Assembly: GCF_036324505.1 (NCBI RefSeq) | Contig: NC_086365.1 | Span: 4,274,655-4,338,654, forward strand | Source: Eleginops maclovinus | Lineage: Eukaryota; Chordata; Actinopteri; Perciformes; Eleginopidae | Direction: 5' to 3' | Length of the DNA stretch: 64,000 bases | In this document: positions 1 through 53,761 of the stretch, piece after piece | Layout of the letters: each line of letters begins with the position of its first letter | Numbering within the stretch: the stretch's first letter is position 1 | Position numbers and translations under genes: made by a program | The notes under the pieces: model-generated | The model's database searches: none | What the model saw: the letters and a program-made list of their open reading frames with translations, nothing else | Told to the model about the DNA's origin: nothing

Positions 1-1825
1 GTGAATGTATTTTCGCTTTATTTTCTGGTGTCACTACTTTTGATCTATCAGAGATCTGGTGTGCATGCATGCCTTTGTTCATTTTGCATTTTGTGGTTGA
101 ATGTATATCTGTGCATGCAATGCGTTGCTTTCTGCATTAACATATTCCAGAATGAATTCACTGCATGATAATGCAACGTCTAACTTCCTGTTGCTGCTAT
201 ATTGCGTGGGAGGTTCCCGTCCTAATATAGTTAGTTCTCACTGGTGGGATTCTTCATTTTATTCAGAGCATGCAGTCATTTATAACCCTTTCAACTCTTA
301 AAGAAGATTTGCATGTGTTCAAATACTGCTTGTTGGAAATACAAGGCAGAGCAGAATAATCCTTTGAGACTTAAATCAGATTTAGAAAAAAAATCCCTCA
401 AATGATACACAGAAAAAGTGCCTCCCCATATGCATAAAAATGCTATTTGGTACAAAAGTTTTTCAATTGAATCAGGTATTAAACATTTACTCTTCAAAAT
501 GACCCATATTGTAAAATAATAGCATCAACTACATTTGGGGACTTTCCAATAGTGTGAAATGCAACTTAGATGGTGGATAATGTTGGTGTATTATCATCAT
601 ATTTGAGTGTATGAAAATACATTTGCGTTGAATCATAGTATCAAGCTATAGGTAAGATCAATATCGTTCTAAGGAAATAATAGTGTGAAGCAGGGTACTG
701 TCGTATTTGTGGAAATGCATGATATTTGTTTGCAACACTTATCTGTGTGTAATAAATATAAAGATTTAACGTGCATGTCTTGTTGTTGTTGCTTGAATGG
801 TGATACATTAGTGATTGGTGTTGCATGGAATTCATTTATTGTAACATTCACTATTTATTTTTCTCTACTTTTAATGAAAGCATAAAGTATTCTGTCCCAG
901 TTTTTTGCAATACGCACAAGTGTCTTCCAACAGGATAGACTATTATTTAAAGCAAAAAAAACAATCAATGACATATATAGCAATATATCGTCGATGCACA
1001 CTTCCAGTGATGTCTAAAACCATTTTATTAAAAGAGTTTTTTTAAGTATCTATGCAGCAATGACTTTCCATAATTTTCAAACTAAGAGCAGTTTGTCATG
1101 AAAAGGAACAAAATGTGACATTTTTAGTAACTTCCGATTTGAATAAAGGTTACACTAATTCTTTTTAGTTTAACAATGTAAAGATCCCATTTCTGATTTG
1201 TGGTGAATGCAACATAACTTCTTGTTAGTTAATTCCAATGGATCCCATCATTTTGCAATTTAAACCAATTTGCCTTGATTCCAGCCCTAAGTGATTCCCT
1301 GATGGCTTTGAACAGAGACGATGCAACCAATGGTAGAGTATTAGTTCAGTTCTATAGTCATTCATAAGCTAACACATTAACCTGCACCCCAAGTCAAATG
1401 CACAACAACATTATTTTTACTGATACAGTTTAAAAACAGTATTCACTTTCGTGATTGGAGTTATGTCAACTATGTACATACCCAAGATTAACATTCATAG
1501 AAAATAACTGCATTATAGGTGTTAATAATGATGCTACGGCACTACATGTTTTTGTTTTACAATACCCTACATGTTGTGTTGCTTGCCATTCCTCTCTAGC
1601 AAGGAAGTCAAATAATATTAACTAACTTTTCTGGCCCTTGTTTTTCTGATATTTCTATCCCAACAGTAATTAATATATATATCTTTTTTAGAAGTATAAA
1701 TGTGCTTAAAGCTTTATAATCACCCTTATATTAACTGAAGAAGCCCATAGTGGGATGAAAATACCCAAGTTTTAAGATCTGTTCTGAACTAGTTCTTGTT
1801 TTATCCCTAAAGCCTACCATCTTAG
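1..1825. other. Upstream pclo intron sequence, no exon supported
   Basis: AT-rich non-coding sequence before the first pclo exon I can support. I looked for acceptor-donor pairs enclosing an open frame with the right phase (the exon at 1826 needs one nucleotide to complete its first codon) and found none. Read as intron because coding exons of the same frame follow; the large upstream part of pclo lies outside the window. Confidence 0.6.
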
Positions 1826-21290
<19,465 letters not shown>

Positions 21291-24240
21291 ACGGAAACTC
21301 CAGCTAAAAAAACTGAGCCTGAGGGGCCACAACAAAGTTTCTGTCATATGGGGACGCTTAGGTTCAACATCTGTCACACTGATCCACTCCGGTTGGATGA
21401 GTAAAGGGTGGTTTTGATCTCGGGAAGGGAGTCAAAATATCTCTTTCTTCAATATTTCGTTCAGGGCTCTGAGATTTGGAAGACTCTTTTGTTGGTAAGG
21501 GCAGCTCTGATGATCATTTCTGTCCTGCAGGAGGTTTTGGGGAAGTAGTGATGCGTTTACAGGAAACTAAACTAAGTTTACAGGACGTACAGTGTACAGT
21601 AGTGAAGCCAGGGCTGAGGAGAACACAGGTGCTGAGGTCAGAGGTCAAGCACGGAATCAACCAGGTATTACACACTTTAACTCACTACACACACACACAC
21701 ACATGCACACACAACTATCCACGACAACTTTGCACACTCATTCACGCAGAAGAGACATTTTAATTCTACAGGGAATGGACACACTTCTGATTTATTTATG
21801 TAGATGTTTTATCCATGGAAGATTCCTTCATTGCTTTATTATGAGAGTTTTATTGATTTACAAAGCATTTGGGGAATTAAATAGTGAAGACTCCGCTACG
21901 GAGACCTCGTATTTATTTTTGTATTAGGATATTAGTGTAGAGTTCTATCATTTGTCTTCTCCTCAATGATTTTAAAAGAAAATCTATCCTGGGAAGGAGG
22001 CATAGTATATTTTATAACACACTACCTAGCATTCCAAGAGAAAAAATGAATCTCAGAAAGCATGAATTTATTTCTCCTTGTTCACTTTGCACCCCATCCT
22101 TTCTCTCCCTAAGTGTAAACACAGTTCTAAAGATTAATATGGATATATATATCAAATTGGATACTATATATTGTGCGCATGAGTCTATCTATTTGGTATG
22201 CATTGCCACATGTTCTGCACAAAAAAGAATCACCTCTAAGGTTCACTTTGTACATAGTGAAGTGTCATAGCTGGAGATGAATTATAACTTATATAGATAG
22301 ATATATAGATATCTTTATCAGACACAATCGAGTCTTGATGATTGTGACATAGAGCTTTTATTTACCCATGATGCCCCTTAGAATGTGAGATGTTTACCAT
22401 ATGAGATTTAAGTACGTTTTCTTTGTGAGATTCAGACACATTATGATTCTTAAATCAGTCCTGCTTTCATCCAGAGGAGCAGTCCACTCAACAAAGCACG
22501 CTTTTGTGGTATTTTGCACTTTTTTCTGCTTAGAATGTAAAACCGATGTCATCGTCCTGCTAAAAATTAGAGATTATTTTCCTTACAAGGGCGGGAAGTA
22601 GAGAGGTAAAGTAAAGCGATGAAAATATCTAGAGATATTGTAGCGAACAAAAGACAAAGGTGCCGGGAAACCATCCACGAAAAAGCACTATTACCATTCT
22701 AAGATACGTCAACGCTATTGTTGTAGCATGTTGATGTTTTGTCCCAGTTTTTGTCATATACGTGTTGTCTTGATATTGCCACTCACACAAATTGTCAATG
22801 TTGTGTCTTTAAAGGTCTGTCCATTATGTCTTAAAAAAGGTCATGCCATGTGCTATTTAGGGGGTAAAGAGGCAGGACAGCTGCTTCATTTAGCATTTTC
22901 AGTCCAAACTAGCAGTAAAAGTTAATATCTGAGTCATAACTATGCACAACTACTGAATACAGGTGGTAACTGCATCATGACTCAGCAGATATTTGAAAAA
23001 GAGGAAGCATTTATATTGATTTTGCACTGCTGTGTTGTCATGCACTCCATGAAACGCTTATTGCTTTAATATGATTTCTACATGTTATTTCTATACAAAT
23101 CTTTTATTTATTGACTGTGAGACTATTTTATATGTTGTATTATATTTGTTTACAGTTCATATCAGGTGTACATAAAAGAACAGTTTGGAAGTTTTTTTTT
23201 ACACACTGTAGTGCTTGTTTACAAGGTTCAGAGGGCCTGAAACTCAGAGAACCAACTTTCTTGTCCTTGTGCATGAACACACATACGGAAATTAACATAC
23301 AAACATCCTGAATTTAGTTGTGAATCAACATAAGAAAAGATAACATACAAATAATTCACTTTCAAGTACTCCCCCTTTGAATATTTTTAAGCACCTCGCG
23401 AACATTGAATAACTGAAATGTTTTAAGGTCATTGTGTGGTTTTCTTATTTTCAAAACCCGTGTATTTGTGTAAAGCATCTTCAAACCAGTCCATGCATGT
23501 CATAGGCCAAATTGCATTTCTCTTCTTTTAAGTGTTGTCTGTCTAAAAATATCAACTTTTAAAATCTCTCTAAAAAGATGAACACACTCACACACAAACA
23601 CACACACATGCTATCTCTCTATTTCCAACCTTGTAAATACAAAGCTTTTTTATACGGGGGTTTGGGGAGCAATAGGTCTTTTAGCAGACTAAAAAAAGGT
23701 GTGTAATCATAGAAGTAAAAGGAAGTTGTTTTTTCTCTCGATCGATGTACAGCGGATAGACTGAGAAACAACGTGATGTCTGTCTATAGGGACAGATTTA
23801 CCCGACCCTTAACACCAAACACTAAAGGTTTACCAGAGTCTAACTACACAGAAGTCTATCTTACCAACTCGAGCAGTTGCAGGAGAATTTAAATGTGCTC
23901 ACACTGGATGTTGCATGTTTCGTTGGTGGTTCATACTATTTTTGTGTCCAGATATTATTAAAGAAAAAAAAAGAATGAGGTAGCGAAAGATATAGAACAA
24001 AACTGTCATAGAGGAGGAAATTATGAAGAAAAACCTATTAAGATTATCGATGATGTATGCTGACTGTACAAAGATTATGCTTGTAAAACCTGTCTGGTTT
24101 TTCACTTGTAAGTAAACAGAAAAAAAATCTACTGTCATGGTTTTGTGATTGTATACAGGAGGTATTGATAAATTATGCAAATTGTGCTGTAAAAATGGCT
24201 GTTGCCCCATGTCTAAATATTAAATATCAGTACAAAGGAA
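21291..24240 (+). other. pclo: Probable pclo 3' UTR
   Basis: About 2.9 kb of AT-rich, non-repetitive DNA directly after the stop. I saw no AATAAA in it; the first plausible signal is ATTAAA at 24219-24224. Short CA-rich runs occur near 21690 and 23590. The boundary is inferred from the poly(A) signal only. Confidence 0.55.
24219..24224 (+). promoter_or_regulatory. Candidate poly(A) signal ATTAAA for pclo
   Basis: ATTAAA, the commonest variant signal, followed about 20 nt later by GT-rich ATGATGTTGTGAATTGT, suitable as downstream element. Cleavage would fall near 24240. Confidence 0.45.
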
Positions 24241-25895
<1,655 letters not shown>

Positions 25896-26018
25896 CTCCG
25901 CACCTGCTGGGCGGAGACTCTGCAGCTGCAACTACAAACCACCTGCTTGTGCTTACTGAGTCTGTCACAAAATACAAATGAGTTGGATAATTTATCTAAA
26001 AACACATAACACCTGAAC

Positions 26019-26525
26019 GTCTACACCAGAGGTGTCAAAACCTTTCACTGATGGGCCACATACAAAGGCCGGGGCCACTAACTAGAGGTGAAGTATATTG
26101 CCTCATAAGTTAGCAAAATCAATCAAATATGGGTTAATACTTGAATATGCTTTAAGAAACAAACAGCCTACATCACAGCTTTTCATGGGCTTTCATTTAT
26201 TTCGTTGGCAGCTCATCCCTTAAAACAGAAGCTTTGGATTGCTTATAATAAGCAACATAGGAAGGGTCTATTTCAAGCTTATGTAAATAAATTATTGGGC
26301 TTTTTTTTAACTAACCTTTGTTAGAAAATGTTTTCAGCTTTAATTGAAAGAATTGATTTTAAATACTGTGTAATATATGTGTAAGAAATACAATACAAGA
26401 CAAGCACAAGTTTCATGTGTGGGCCATATGCCATTATACTTTAAGAATTTGCTGCGGGCCAATCAAAATGGATCACAGGCCGCATTTGGCCCCCGGGCCG
26501 TAGTTTGGACACCCCTGGTCTACAC
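26019..26525. mobile_element. hAT-like MITE with exact 8-bp target site duplication
   Basis: Element 26027-26517 begins CAGAGGTGTCAAAACC and ends GTTTGGACACCCCTG, imperfect inverted termini. GTCTACAC flanks it on both sides (26019-26026 and 26518-26525), an exact 8-bp duplication. Inner words GGGCCACATACAAAGGCC and GCATTTGGCCCCCGGGCC are typical of this abundant fish family. No coding capacity seen. Confidence 0.88.
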
Positions 26526-29500
26526 ATATCCAAAACATTTTCTGTCTTCTATAGTCTTACTGTAATACATCAACCTAGGACTTGTAACTTGTTCTCATCT
26601 TGGACCCTACATGCGTGATTCACTCTGCCTGCTCTTAAATGGTGTTCAGACTACTCTGTTGTGTGAGATCATATGATGACTCGGTGCTCTTCATCGCGGG
26701 TGATGATCTGGTGTAATTATAATCTGTGCGCAGACACCTGTTGCAGACACCATAAACGGCTGTGATAGCCGTGTGAGGCTCGGTAAGCAGCAGTCTCCAC
26801 TGTATATGTAAATATAGAAGACATTTTAAATATAGAGCAGCATTGAGTTCATGTCGCAAGCGTTATTCAGATATTTACCAAGTTAATCTGTGTATACATT
26901 TAAGAAGATCGAATTATTAAGTTTGACATATATCTGGAAAACCCCTCACCCTTTTAATGAAATAGTTTGATATTTGAGTTCTTCTTAAGAGTCAGAAATA
27001 AATATTGATACCACTCTGATATGAAGCTGTAGTTTGTTGACTTGGCTCAGTATAAATATGAAAAACTGATGGTCAATATTGAAAATGTATTGCCAGATGC
27101 TATTTGCACCCGGGTGACTATAGTGAACAATGCTATTGCAACTGGACGGTGTAAAGCCATATTTGATTTTAACTGTTGCTTTTTAATCTAATTTACTTCT
27201 TATCCATTTTTTAAAAAAGAATTGTGATAATACATCTAACTTTGGGAGAAGAGTGTAAATTCAAGGGCAATATTTGTTTGATTTCTCACGTGCTACTTTC
27301 TGAAAATGTCCACAATTTGATCAAAGGATAGCAGGCTCTCTGCCAGATCCCGCACCATTCTCTACATTGTACACCCTTTCTGTCTCCCACTCGTTTTATG
27401 TTCCCTGTGTAGTCATATTCAGCCTCTCCATTCCTCTTCTCATTACCTCCCCCTCCTGTTCTCTCACTCTCTCTCTCGCATGGGTCCCTCAGATCCTTCA
27501 CTTCTGAAGATGTGTTTGTTCCCCTCTTTGCCTTCAAAGACGTGGCCTGCGTCAGACAGGGGCCTGGAAATGTCCTGTGCCTGTGATACACCGAGTGAGC
27601 AGGGAGGCTGATCAGAACGACAGTGATTCGGCAAGGCCACATGGGGTGACGTTTCAGGATGCATATCCAAGGTCAGACAGGGTTCACTCACCCATCAAAC
27701 ATGGCTTGTTCTTCAAAGAGGCAACATTCAATCGAAAGGTCATTTTCATGTGTTCTGTAAGGCTTTGTGGAAAGGATTACAAAGGATAATAAATGGAACC
27801 AAACAGATCAAGTAAAAATGGATGCGGCTGACATTTGGGGATTTGAGTACAACTAGCCTATTGGATGAATAGACATGATATTTGATATGGACAAACATAA
27901 ATGATTATTTATTTATTTTCAGTTTTGGGGTCTCCAGACTACTCATCTAGCACTACGATCAAAGCAAAATATTCCTTGTTATAATTAAAAACCAAATAGT
28001 TGCAGTACGACTCCCATCAGCCCAAGATAATTGTGTTCACAGCTAACTAGCAACATGCTAACTTGCTAAGCATAGATTGTGAGCTTGTTTAATCTTATGT
28101 CTACTCAAAATAAGAATTGTCATTGTAAGCATTACCATTTAGTTAGATAGTATATTTGTGTAGTTGTAAGGGATGTACAAAAAGAACATTAATCTCAATA
28201 GAAAATAATGCTTTGTACCAGATTATAGCAGTTTGCTAATTTCCATCTGCAGTCCCTGGGCAGGTCAACACACAATAGAGCACATACAATTCAATAACAA
28301 CATTAACATACATGATATCACAACATATTTCATACACATGTGCTAAAACTAGTACAATTCCAATAACATTTAAATTTCTATCTTTAAAATTATATGATGA
28401 CAGGAAAATGAAATGACCATTTCGTTTAAAACATGTGTCCAAATAAGCTTCAATCTTAAACAGTGGCTAGCATGTATCCGTGATATATTATGTGGAGTTG
28501 AAAAGTCTGGCAAATAAATTCTCTGCACTACACTCAAGAGCACATTGGTTTTCACATTGATTTCTCCGTTCTAGTTATTGGCTACACTATAACAAACCAT
28601 TTGACATGCCAAGAGAGATCTGAAGAGTATAAGCCATCTGGATTTTGATTTAATGACTAGAGCCCTTTTTCCTGCTGGGCTATATTTGAAACGATGATGA
28701 TGATACGCAGACAAAGATGTGCTGTCACTTCCCAGTGACTAATGGTAGTGCGTTAATATTAGATTAAGCCATAGTCTGGAAACACATGTGTGCAGGGCAG
28801 CCTGGTAAATGTCAAAAGATAAAGATGTCGATCCTTAACTTTGGGCCGATTGGATACCTTTTAATGCAGAAACTGGGTGTATGTACTGTATATGTGTACA
28901 TGTGTATGTATGTGTATGTATAGAATTTTATTTATTTGTATGCATATTTATTTATTTATTTTATTTTGTTTGATCCTGCAACTGGATGACTAACGGGAGG
29001 GCTACTTTCTGTATAAGCTATGCTTTCTGCCCTCCCACTTCTACTCATTTTGTTTTATCGGATTCATAAATTGTCTGTATTAATATTGTAATAGTATAAT
29101 AAATACAAAAAAAAACATTTAGGAGGACCAAACCTTTATATCTACCTTTTCCATTTTCACAATATACTGCCTACATGTGGTTTCTTTCTCTGTCGACAAT
29201 TGAAGTCTTGATCAAGTGACAGCACTGATAGGAGTATGTAAGCTTAAAGTAAATTTTGGAGGAAGGAAACAAGATTGTATAAGTAAAAAGAATTGAACAG
29301 GACAGCTGAGACCCTTCATGTCCAATCGCCTTGGATCCCCCCTCAGGCCTACTTCCTGTCACTGGATTCCTGTTTCACCCTGAGCCCCTCCTCGGCTGGG
29401 TCATAACTTCTCCTCCTGACAGAATAGCTTTGGCTAATAGTAATGTGATCAGTCAGTGCACAGAGGGGACTGAAGCTGCCCCTGTCCTGAGTGAGACATC

Positions 29501-30539
29501 ATATCACACACATTCGACATTGCTTCTCTTTCTCTGAGTCAACAAGGCGAAACCATGCTGTCTTTCACTTTTTTTGTAGACCTGCAATAGCACTTTCTTA
29601 TTTGGTGATGCTCATACAAAAACCAAATATTTTTAACAACATAAATGTAGAAATATTTTAACTTTGCTCAGTCACGAAAAAATAGTTAATAATTTTGGAA
29701 AATGTGAAGTTAGATGGCAAGATTGATTTAAAAAAAAGAAGCTAACAGATCATCTATCCCAGCAAGAGACAGGACATTCAATTTTAAACTTGAAAATGAT
29801 TTGTTGCCAGGGTAACGCACAATTAATTAAAGAATTGTGCTTGGCATCCCCTGGGGGAGGGACGGATCCAAGTTTTTTTGCTTGAAATGCTCCCGCTTAG
29901 TGAAGGCTCAGCCGTATCCATTTGTTATGTTTGTTTGTTGAGTATATGACAGTGACGGTTTCCCTTTTTGGACAGAAGGCCGATTTGACCGATGCTTCAT
30001 CATATTGTATCATGTCATGTTGACTGCTCACGAATGCTTACAACCGGGAGTTATTCAGATGTCAGCATCAAGAAAGTAACCATGAAATGATCACAAATGT
30101 AGGAGATGGAAAACACTGTCTGTTGTACTTGACTGTTAAGTGTAATTTGATGTGAAAAATGACCATGGGTGCATTTCAAATGACATTAGAATAAAATGCA
30201 ACAGCTTTTTGCCCCGCAAATGTGTTTTAATGAGCTGCCACATTTTTAAAATGTAACCTTATTACGAGGCACCAATTCCTCATCTGTGCTCTCATATTAG
30301 AAAAGAGAGTTTAGCGAAGCTGGTTAAAGCATACTATTAATGGGTGAGGTTAATACTCAAAGGGATAGCTTTATAGCTTCCTAAATGGCAACCGATACTA
30401 AAAACTGCAAACTGGTGCAAATGGAAGTCATAAAAATGTATTTTCATTTCAAAGAGCTCATCTTTATTCTCCCAGCATCTATCAGAGAATGGTTTCTGTT
30501 GCTTTCTTTCTATTCATATTGTTAGTATTATACTCAGTA
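26526..30539. other. Intergenic sequence, no gene supported
   Basis: AT-rich DNA. Near 28890-29110 there is a TGTATGTATGTGTATG run and an AT-rich stretch that may be a LINE 3' end. No splice-consistent coding exon and no long informative ORF on either strand. Confidence 0.5.
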
Positions 30540-30900
30540 TTTATCTCCTGCTCTGCCCTCTCCGTGCCGCTCCCATTGTGAACACACACACACACGGAGT
30601 GATGTGCGCTCACTGGTTGGGAAAACAACAGCCTTGTAGCTCGGTCGTGAGGAGTCTGCGTGGAGACAGCCAAGCGGTTGCTAGGCGACGGCAGCCGGGC
30701 AATTCCCCGGACAGGTGGGTGGGGTCGGGAGCTGGTGATAGAGGCCACACCTGCCGCTTGCCAGGCACACACACACATTCCGCATTCACTCAGAAGCACA
30801 ACCTTTATACAAACCCCTCTGTCGCTTCCCATTACACACACACTTGCACTCTTGATTTGACCTCTTTTGCTGCACTTTTGTGGAAAACATGACCTGAAAA
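30540..30900. promoter_or_regulatory. GC-rich intergenic block with an RFX X-box
   Basis: Clearly GC-richer than the surroundings, with short CA runs near 30583 and 30768. GTTGCTAGGCGAC at 30677-30689 on the minus strand reads GTCGCCTAGCAAC, matching the X-box consensus GTNRCC-N-RGYAAC with a 1-nt spacer. A 146-residue minus-strand ORF spans the block but looks like composition, not protein. Candidate enhancer or promoter about 4 kb before cacna2d1. Confidence 0.4.
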
Positions 30901-33044
30901 AAACATTACCTCGGTGGTCCACCAGGTCAAATAAAAAGCAGTGAACGTGAACATATCAGAGTACAACACAACCTTTACAAACAGTTGAACTTAAAATGCC
31001 CTGTGAGTTTCCTTTTTTTCTTTGGTGAGGTTGAGTTTTACCGCTGAAGTAGTTTTGGTGTTTCTATTCAAACTTAGTTAGTATGGTGACAAAATTGGAA
31101 AACATCACACACATCATTTGCAAACCTTTATAATAAACATTGACAAATATTCCTGGTTATGTTCATGCTGGCTAACTGACATTGCTCACTTTGACACTTG
31201 ATGCTTTTCATGCTATAACTCTTCTTAATGGTCCAATGTCTTGGCCAGAATGTATGTCTTATACTTACTATCCTTACTGTACAGTTTGTTTTTGTACTCC
31301 ACCAACTGCTGAAGAAAATATCTGGGTTATGGTTGTTCGCAAGGTATGGCTAACTATGTCTGTGTAGTGTTTGGTGTTGGGCACCATACAAATTATTTGG
31401 AGGGTTTATTAGATCATCTTTGCTTATGATAGTCTTGAAATTGAAGCGAAATAGTAAAGTTGCTGTAAAGCTAAAACCATTGGATTGTCCCTACTATCGA
31501 TCCCTGTTACACAACACACAGTCAATTGATTTATTGTTGTTGAATAATCACTAGATAGAACGCTAATGTGTTCCAGTAATCTTAAACTCGCATGTTTAAC
31601 ATGTTCCTGTTTGGAACGGGTCCATCAGAAGGACTTAAGTACTGAGCAATACACCCCCCAGTGTGAGGTCAATGGAAGAACGGTTGTTGTGAAGATTACT
31701 AGTAAATGTCATCCAATAGCTCTCTCCAACCAACCAAAGCGACGGAGAATGAGATATACCCAGCATGCGGTTTGGCAGTGTAACAGTTTATAGGGTTCCC
31801 CTCATGATACACAGTCTGTGCATAACCCACTGATAAAATATGTCCTAAGATGTCAAGAGCTAGCACTTGACATTGTATTTCCTGAGGTCCTCCGCAATAC
31901 ACCCGCTAAGCGTCGATTGGATAGCGGTTGTCAAGGAAATTGAAGGACAAACACAGACTGACTCTTTCCTTTGAGTGAGACGGGGTGTATTTAGTCAAAC
32001 TGAATTTGCATCTTTTGAGCAGCTTTTGTAAAACAAACTAATCCCTGTGAAAATCCCATTTAATCCTATTTTAAAGAGTGTTGCATTTGCTCGCCTGGTT
32101 CAAAAACAGAAGCAGCATGAGGGATTGGTGTTGGATAATGTGGCAACACATGGTGCCTTTTGCTTTCTTTCCAGATAAATGTCTGGAGAATTCACAGTAT
32201 TTTAGAAAACAGGCTTGGGGCATTGTTTGTATTCATGAACTTGTATTTCCATACAATAAAGTTTGTAGTCCAAAACATTTCAAAAACCATCTCTTTATAT
32301 CAGGCTGACATTTTCTCTTAGCCTGGCGTGCCTCTTCACTGTAAACATTTCTCTCCCTAACCTCTGAGCCTTGCCTGGCGAAAGGTCCCACAGGAGCAGC
32401 TTTTATCTGTTGTAGTGAAACCTGAGTGGTGGTACATGGTCAGCTATTTGAACAGTAAATCTATTTGTGTGATCATATAATAGCAGGTGAGCAACACTTA
32501 GCCTCGTTTGTCTGCTTTGGCCGCCCTTGGCAAACACGGTTAACTCATATGCATGCTCACATCTAGACAAAAAAATAAGCTCACAGATAATAACTTTGGG
32601 GGTCCATGATAGGTGACGAGCTCTGACGAAATTAGTCAAGGGGCTTTGGAGAGAAAAACTCATTAGAAAGTAAAGTCTATTCTTCTGGTATTTACCTTGC
32701 TGATTGTCCCAGCACAAGAAAATGTCATTTCTTATTAAATTTGCCACAGCCCTTGGAGGGAGCTGAATTTATTATCACATTTCTGCATAAGCGGATTCCT
32801 GTGCTGTTGCAAATTAGAGAGGACCTTGTGATGTTTTGCTGAATCTGACAGAGACATCAGTCTGGTTGAGGGATTAAAAAAAACGTGTTGTCCTCATCTG
32901 CACTCAAATGGCACCTGGATGTAGTGTGTCCTTGTTTCAAGGATGCAGAGGAGGGAAAACAAAGCCCTTCAAATGTCAGTGTTGGCAGTTTTAATTTGGA
33001 GAATGGAGCTTATTCTAGGAGGAAAATGAATTATTATTATTACA
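30901..33044. other. Intergenic sequence, nothing recognised
   Basis: AT-rich DNA with scattered short ORFs that show no conserved motif. No repeat family or RNA gene recognised. Confidence 0.45.
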
Positions 33045-33227
33045 TATTAAATTATAGGTATTAAGTAAATGTAGTGGAGTGAAAGCACACGATTTACCAA
33101 AAGTAGAGGTAGAACAAGTAGAACATAGCAACACATTAGAATACTCAAGTAAAGCACAAGTAACTGAAGAAAAAAAGTACTTAACTACAGTACTTGAGTA
33201 CATGTACTTAGTTACTTTACACCACTG
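33045..33227 (+). mobile_element. Truncated 'TACTTGAGTA' repeat, right end
   Basis: 'AATGTAGTGGAGTGAAAG', CTACAGTACTTGAGTACATG and terminal GTTACTTTACACCACTG match the right end of the element at 33597-34105 in the same orientation. The left part is missing. Confidence 0.6.
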
Positions 33228-33596
33228 ATATATGGAATAAAAATGCATTAAAAAAATAAATAAATCAAAGCAGGTGTCTGCCCTGTGATGAGGATCAGCT
33301 GGAGGTAGATAAAGGGAGAGCTGCTCATTGATCTGAATGACAGGTGTGGCAGCAGAAAGGAAGGTGGCTGCATGGTGTGTGTGTGTGCCAAGTGTCCAGT
33401 GCTTGATAAGGCGAGATAGCCATGTGTGTTATGGCTGCTTGTGGCTGGTAGAAAGCAAGCCCGGAAACCCATGTGTGAGTCAGAAACAAACACAAAAAAC
33501 ACACACTGTAAAAAATGTCATTAAGAGTAAGCCACACTTCAAAAACACAATGTCTTCTGTTGTCATGTGTCTTTATTATTGAGAAGTGAAATCTGA

Positions 33597-34105
33597 CAGA
33601 GGTGGGAGAAATACTCAGATCTTACCAGTACCACTGTAGGAATACTCTGTTACAGTAAAAGTCCTGCATTCAAAATGTTGCTCAAGTAAAGGTACACAAG
33701 TATTGACAACACAATGTACTTAAAGTAGCAAAAATAAAAGGGAACATTCTGCAGATTGGTCCATTTCAATATATTATATCTGATATGTTTCATAATTATT
33801 GATCATTAAAGTGTTCTCAGAGCTGGTAAAGGTGCAGCTAGTTTTAATGGCTTTGTATACTGCAGGGTAGCTGCTGAATTTACTCCAGGTGAACTAAAGT
33901 CAGATTTAAGGGTTGATTATATTTCACATCCTTAATCCAAATCTGTAAATTAACTAAAGGGATTAAATAAATGTAGAAGTACATGATTTACCTCTGAATT
34001 GTAGTGGAGTAAGTAGCAATACATTTAAATACTCGAGTAAAGTACCTCAACATTGTCCTCAAGTACAGTGCTAGAATAAATGTACTCAGTCACTTTACAC
34101 CACTG
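33597..34105 (+). mobile_element. 'TACTTGAGTA' family MITE
   Basis: Begins CAGAGGTGGGAGAAATACTC and ends GTCACTTTACACCACTG; the termini (CAGAGGTG and CACCACTG) are near-inverted. Inner words 'GTAAAAGTCCTGCATTCAAAA' and 'TAGTGGAGTAAGTAGCAATA' are those of a very abundant percomorph repeat. Target duplication not clear. About 0.6 kb upstream of cacna2d1 exon 1, so it may border the promoter. Confidence 0.7.
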
Positions 34106-34299
34106 CTGACAAGTATATATTATACGTTTTTTCTCCTTTTATCCCACTGATATATTTGTTTAAATCAGTTGGATTAAAGAACGACACAAGATGACATACT
34201 TCTCAAACGCCTTTTAGAAAAGGACAAACCAAAAACGTGATTCAAATGCATCAAATACAGTCTGATCTCACCCACTTCAACACACTTTCCCACGTGTTT

Positions 34300-34732
34300 T
34301 AACACTGATCCCCTGATTGCTAAAGGACGATGCTGATGTTTTTTGCAGTGTGCGGAAAGGCATTGCTCTGCCGGCCCAGCTGAACATCTAAATGCGCCCT
34401 CCCCTTTCCTCCTTTTATTTTTTGACACAAGCCGTAGATATGCTCTAATAGCCTATCGCAGTTACTTAACAGTCACATACACACAGACAAGGCTGAACCA
34501 AAAAAAAAGAAAAAAAAAAGAAGCCCACTCCTCCACTCCACCGGTGGGAGACACACAAACACACACACACACACACGCACACACCAGATGAGATTTGTTT
34601 CCAAACGCGCACCGATGGCGGTGTGAAGCGTTTGGCTGAGAAGTACGCAAGGCGCTGTGGATTAGTGAAACCTTTTTTTGTTTGCATCTTCTTCCTGTCT
34701 GGATCCTGGTCGAGAGGGAAATAAACAAAGCT
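34300..34732 (+). promoter_or_regulatory. cacna2d1: Probable cacna2d1 promoter / 5' UTR region
   Basis: Region just upstream of the start codon. It has an A-rich run (34500-34520), a CA run (34558-34583) and CpG-containing DNA at about 34600-34660. No TATA box at a convincing distance. An upstream ATG frame is present at 34588-34626. The transcription start is not determinable here. Confidence 0.4.

Positions 34733-53761
<19,029 letters not shown>

Noticed and set aside
1280..1327. Possible pclo exon between CCAG and GTAGAG
   Set aside because: Its only open frame ends in phase 1, which does not fit the entry phase of the exon at 1826.
30482..30922. 146-residue minus-strand frame
   Set aside because: Covers the GC-rich intergenic block; composition explains it and no family motif is visible.
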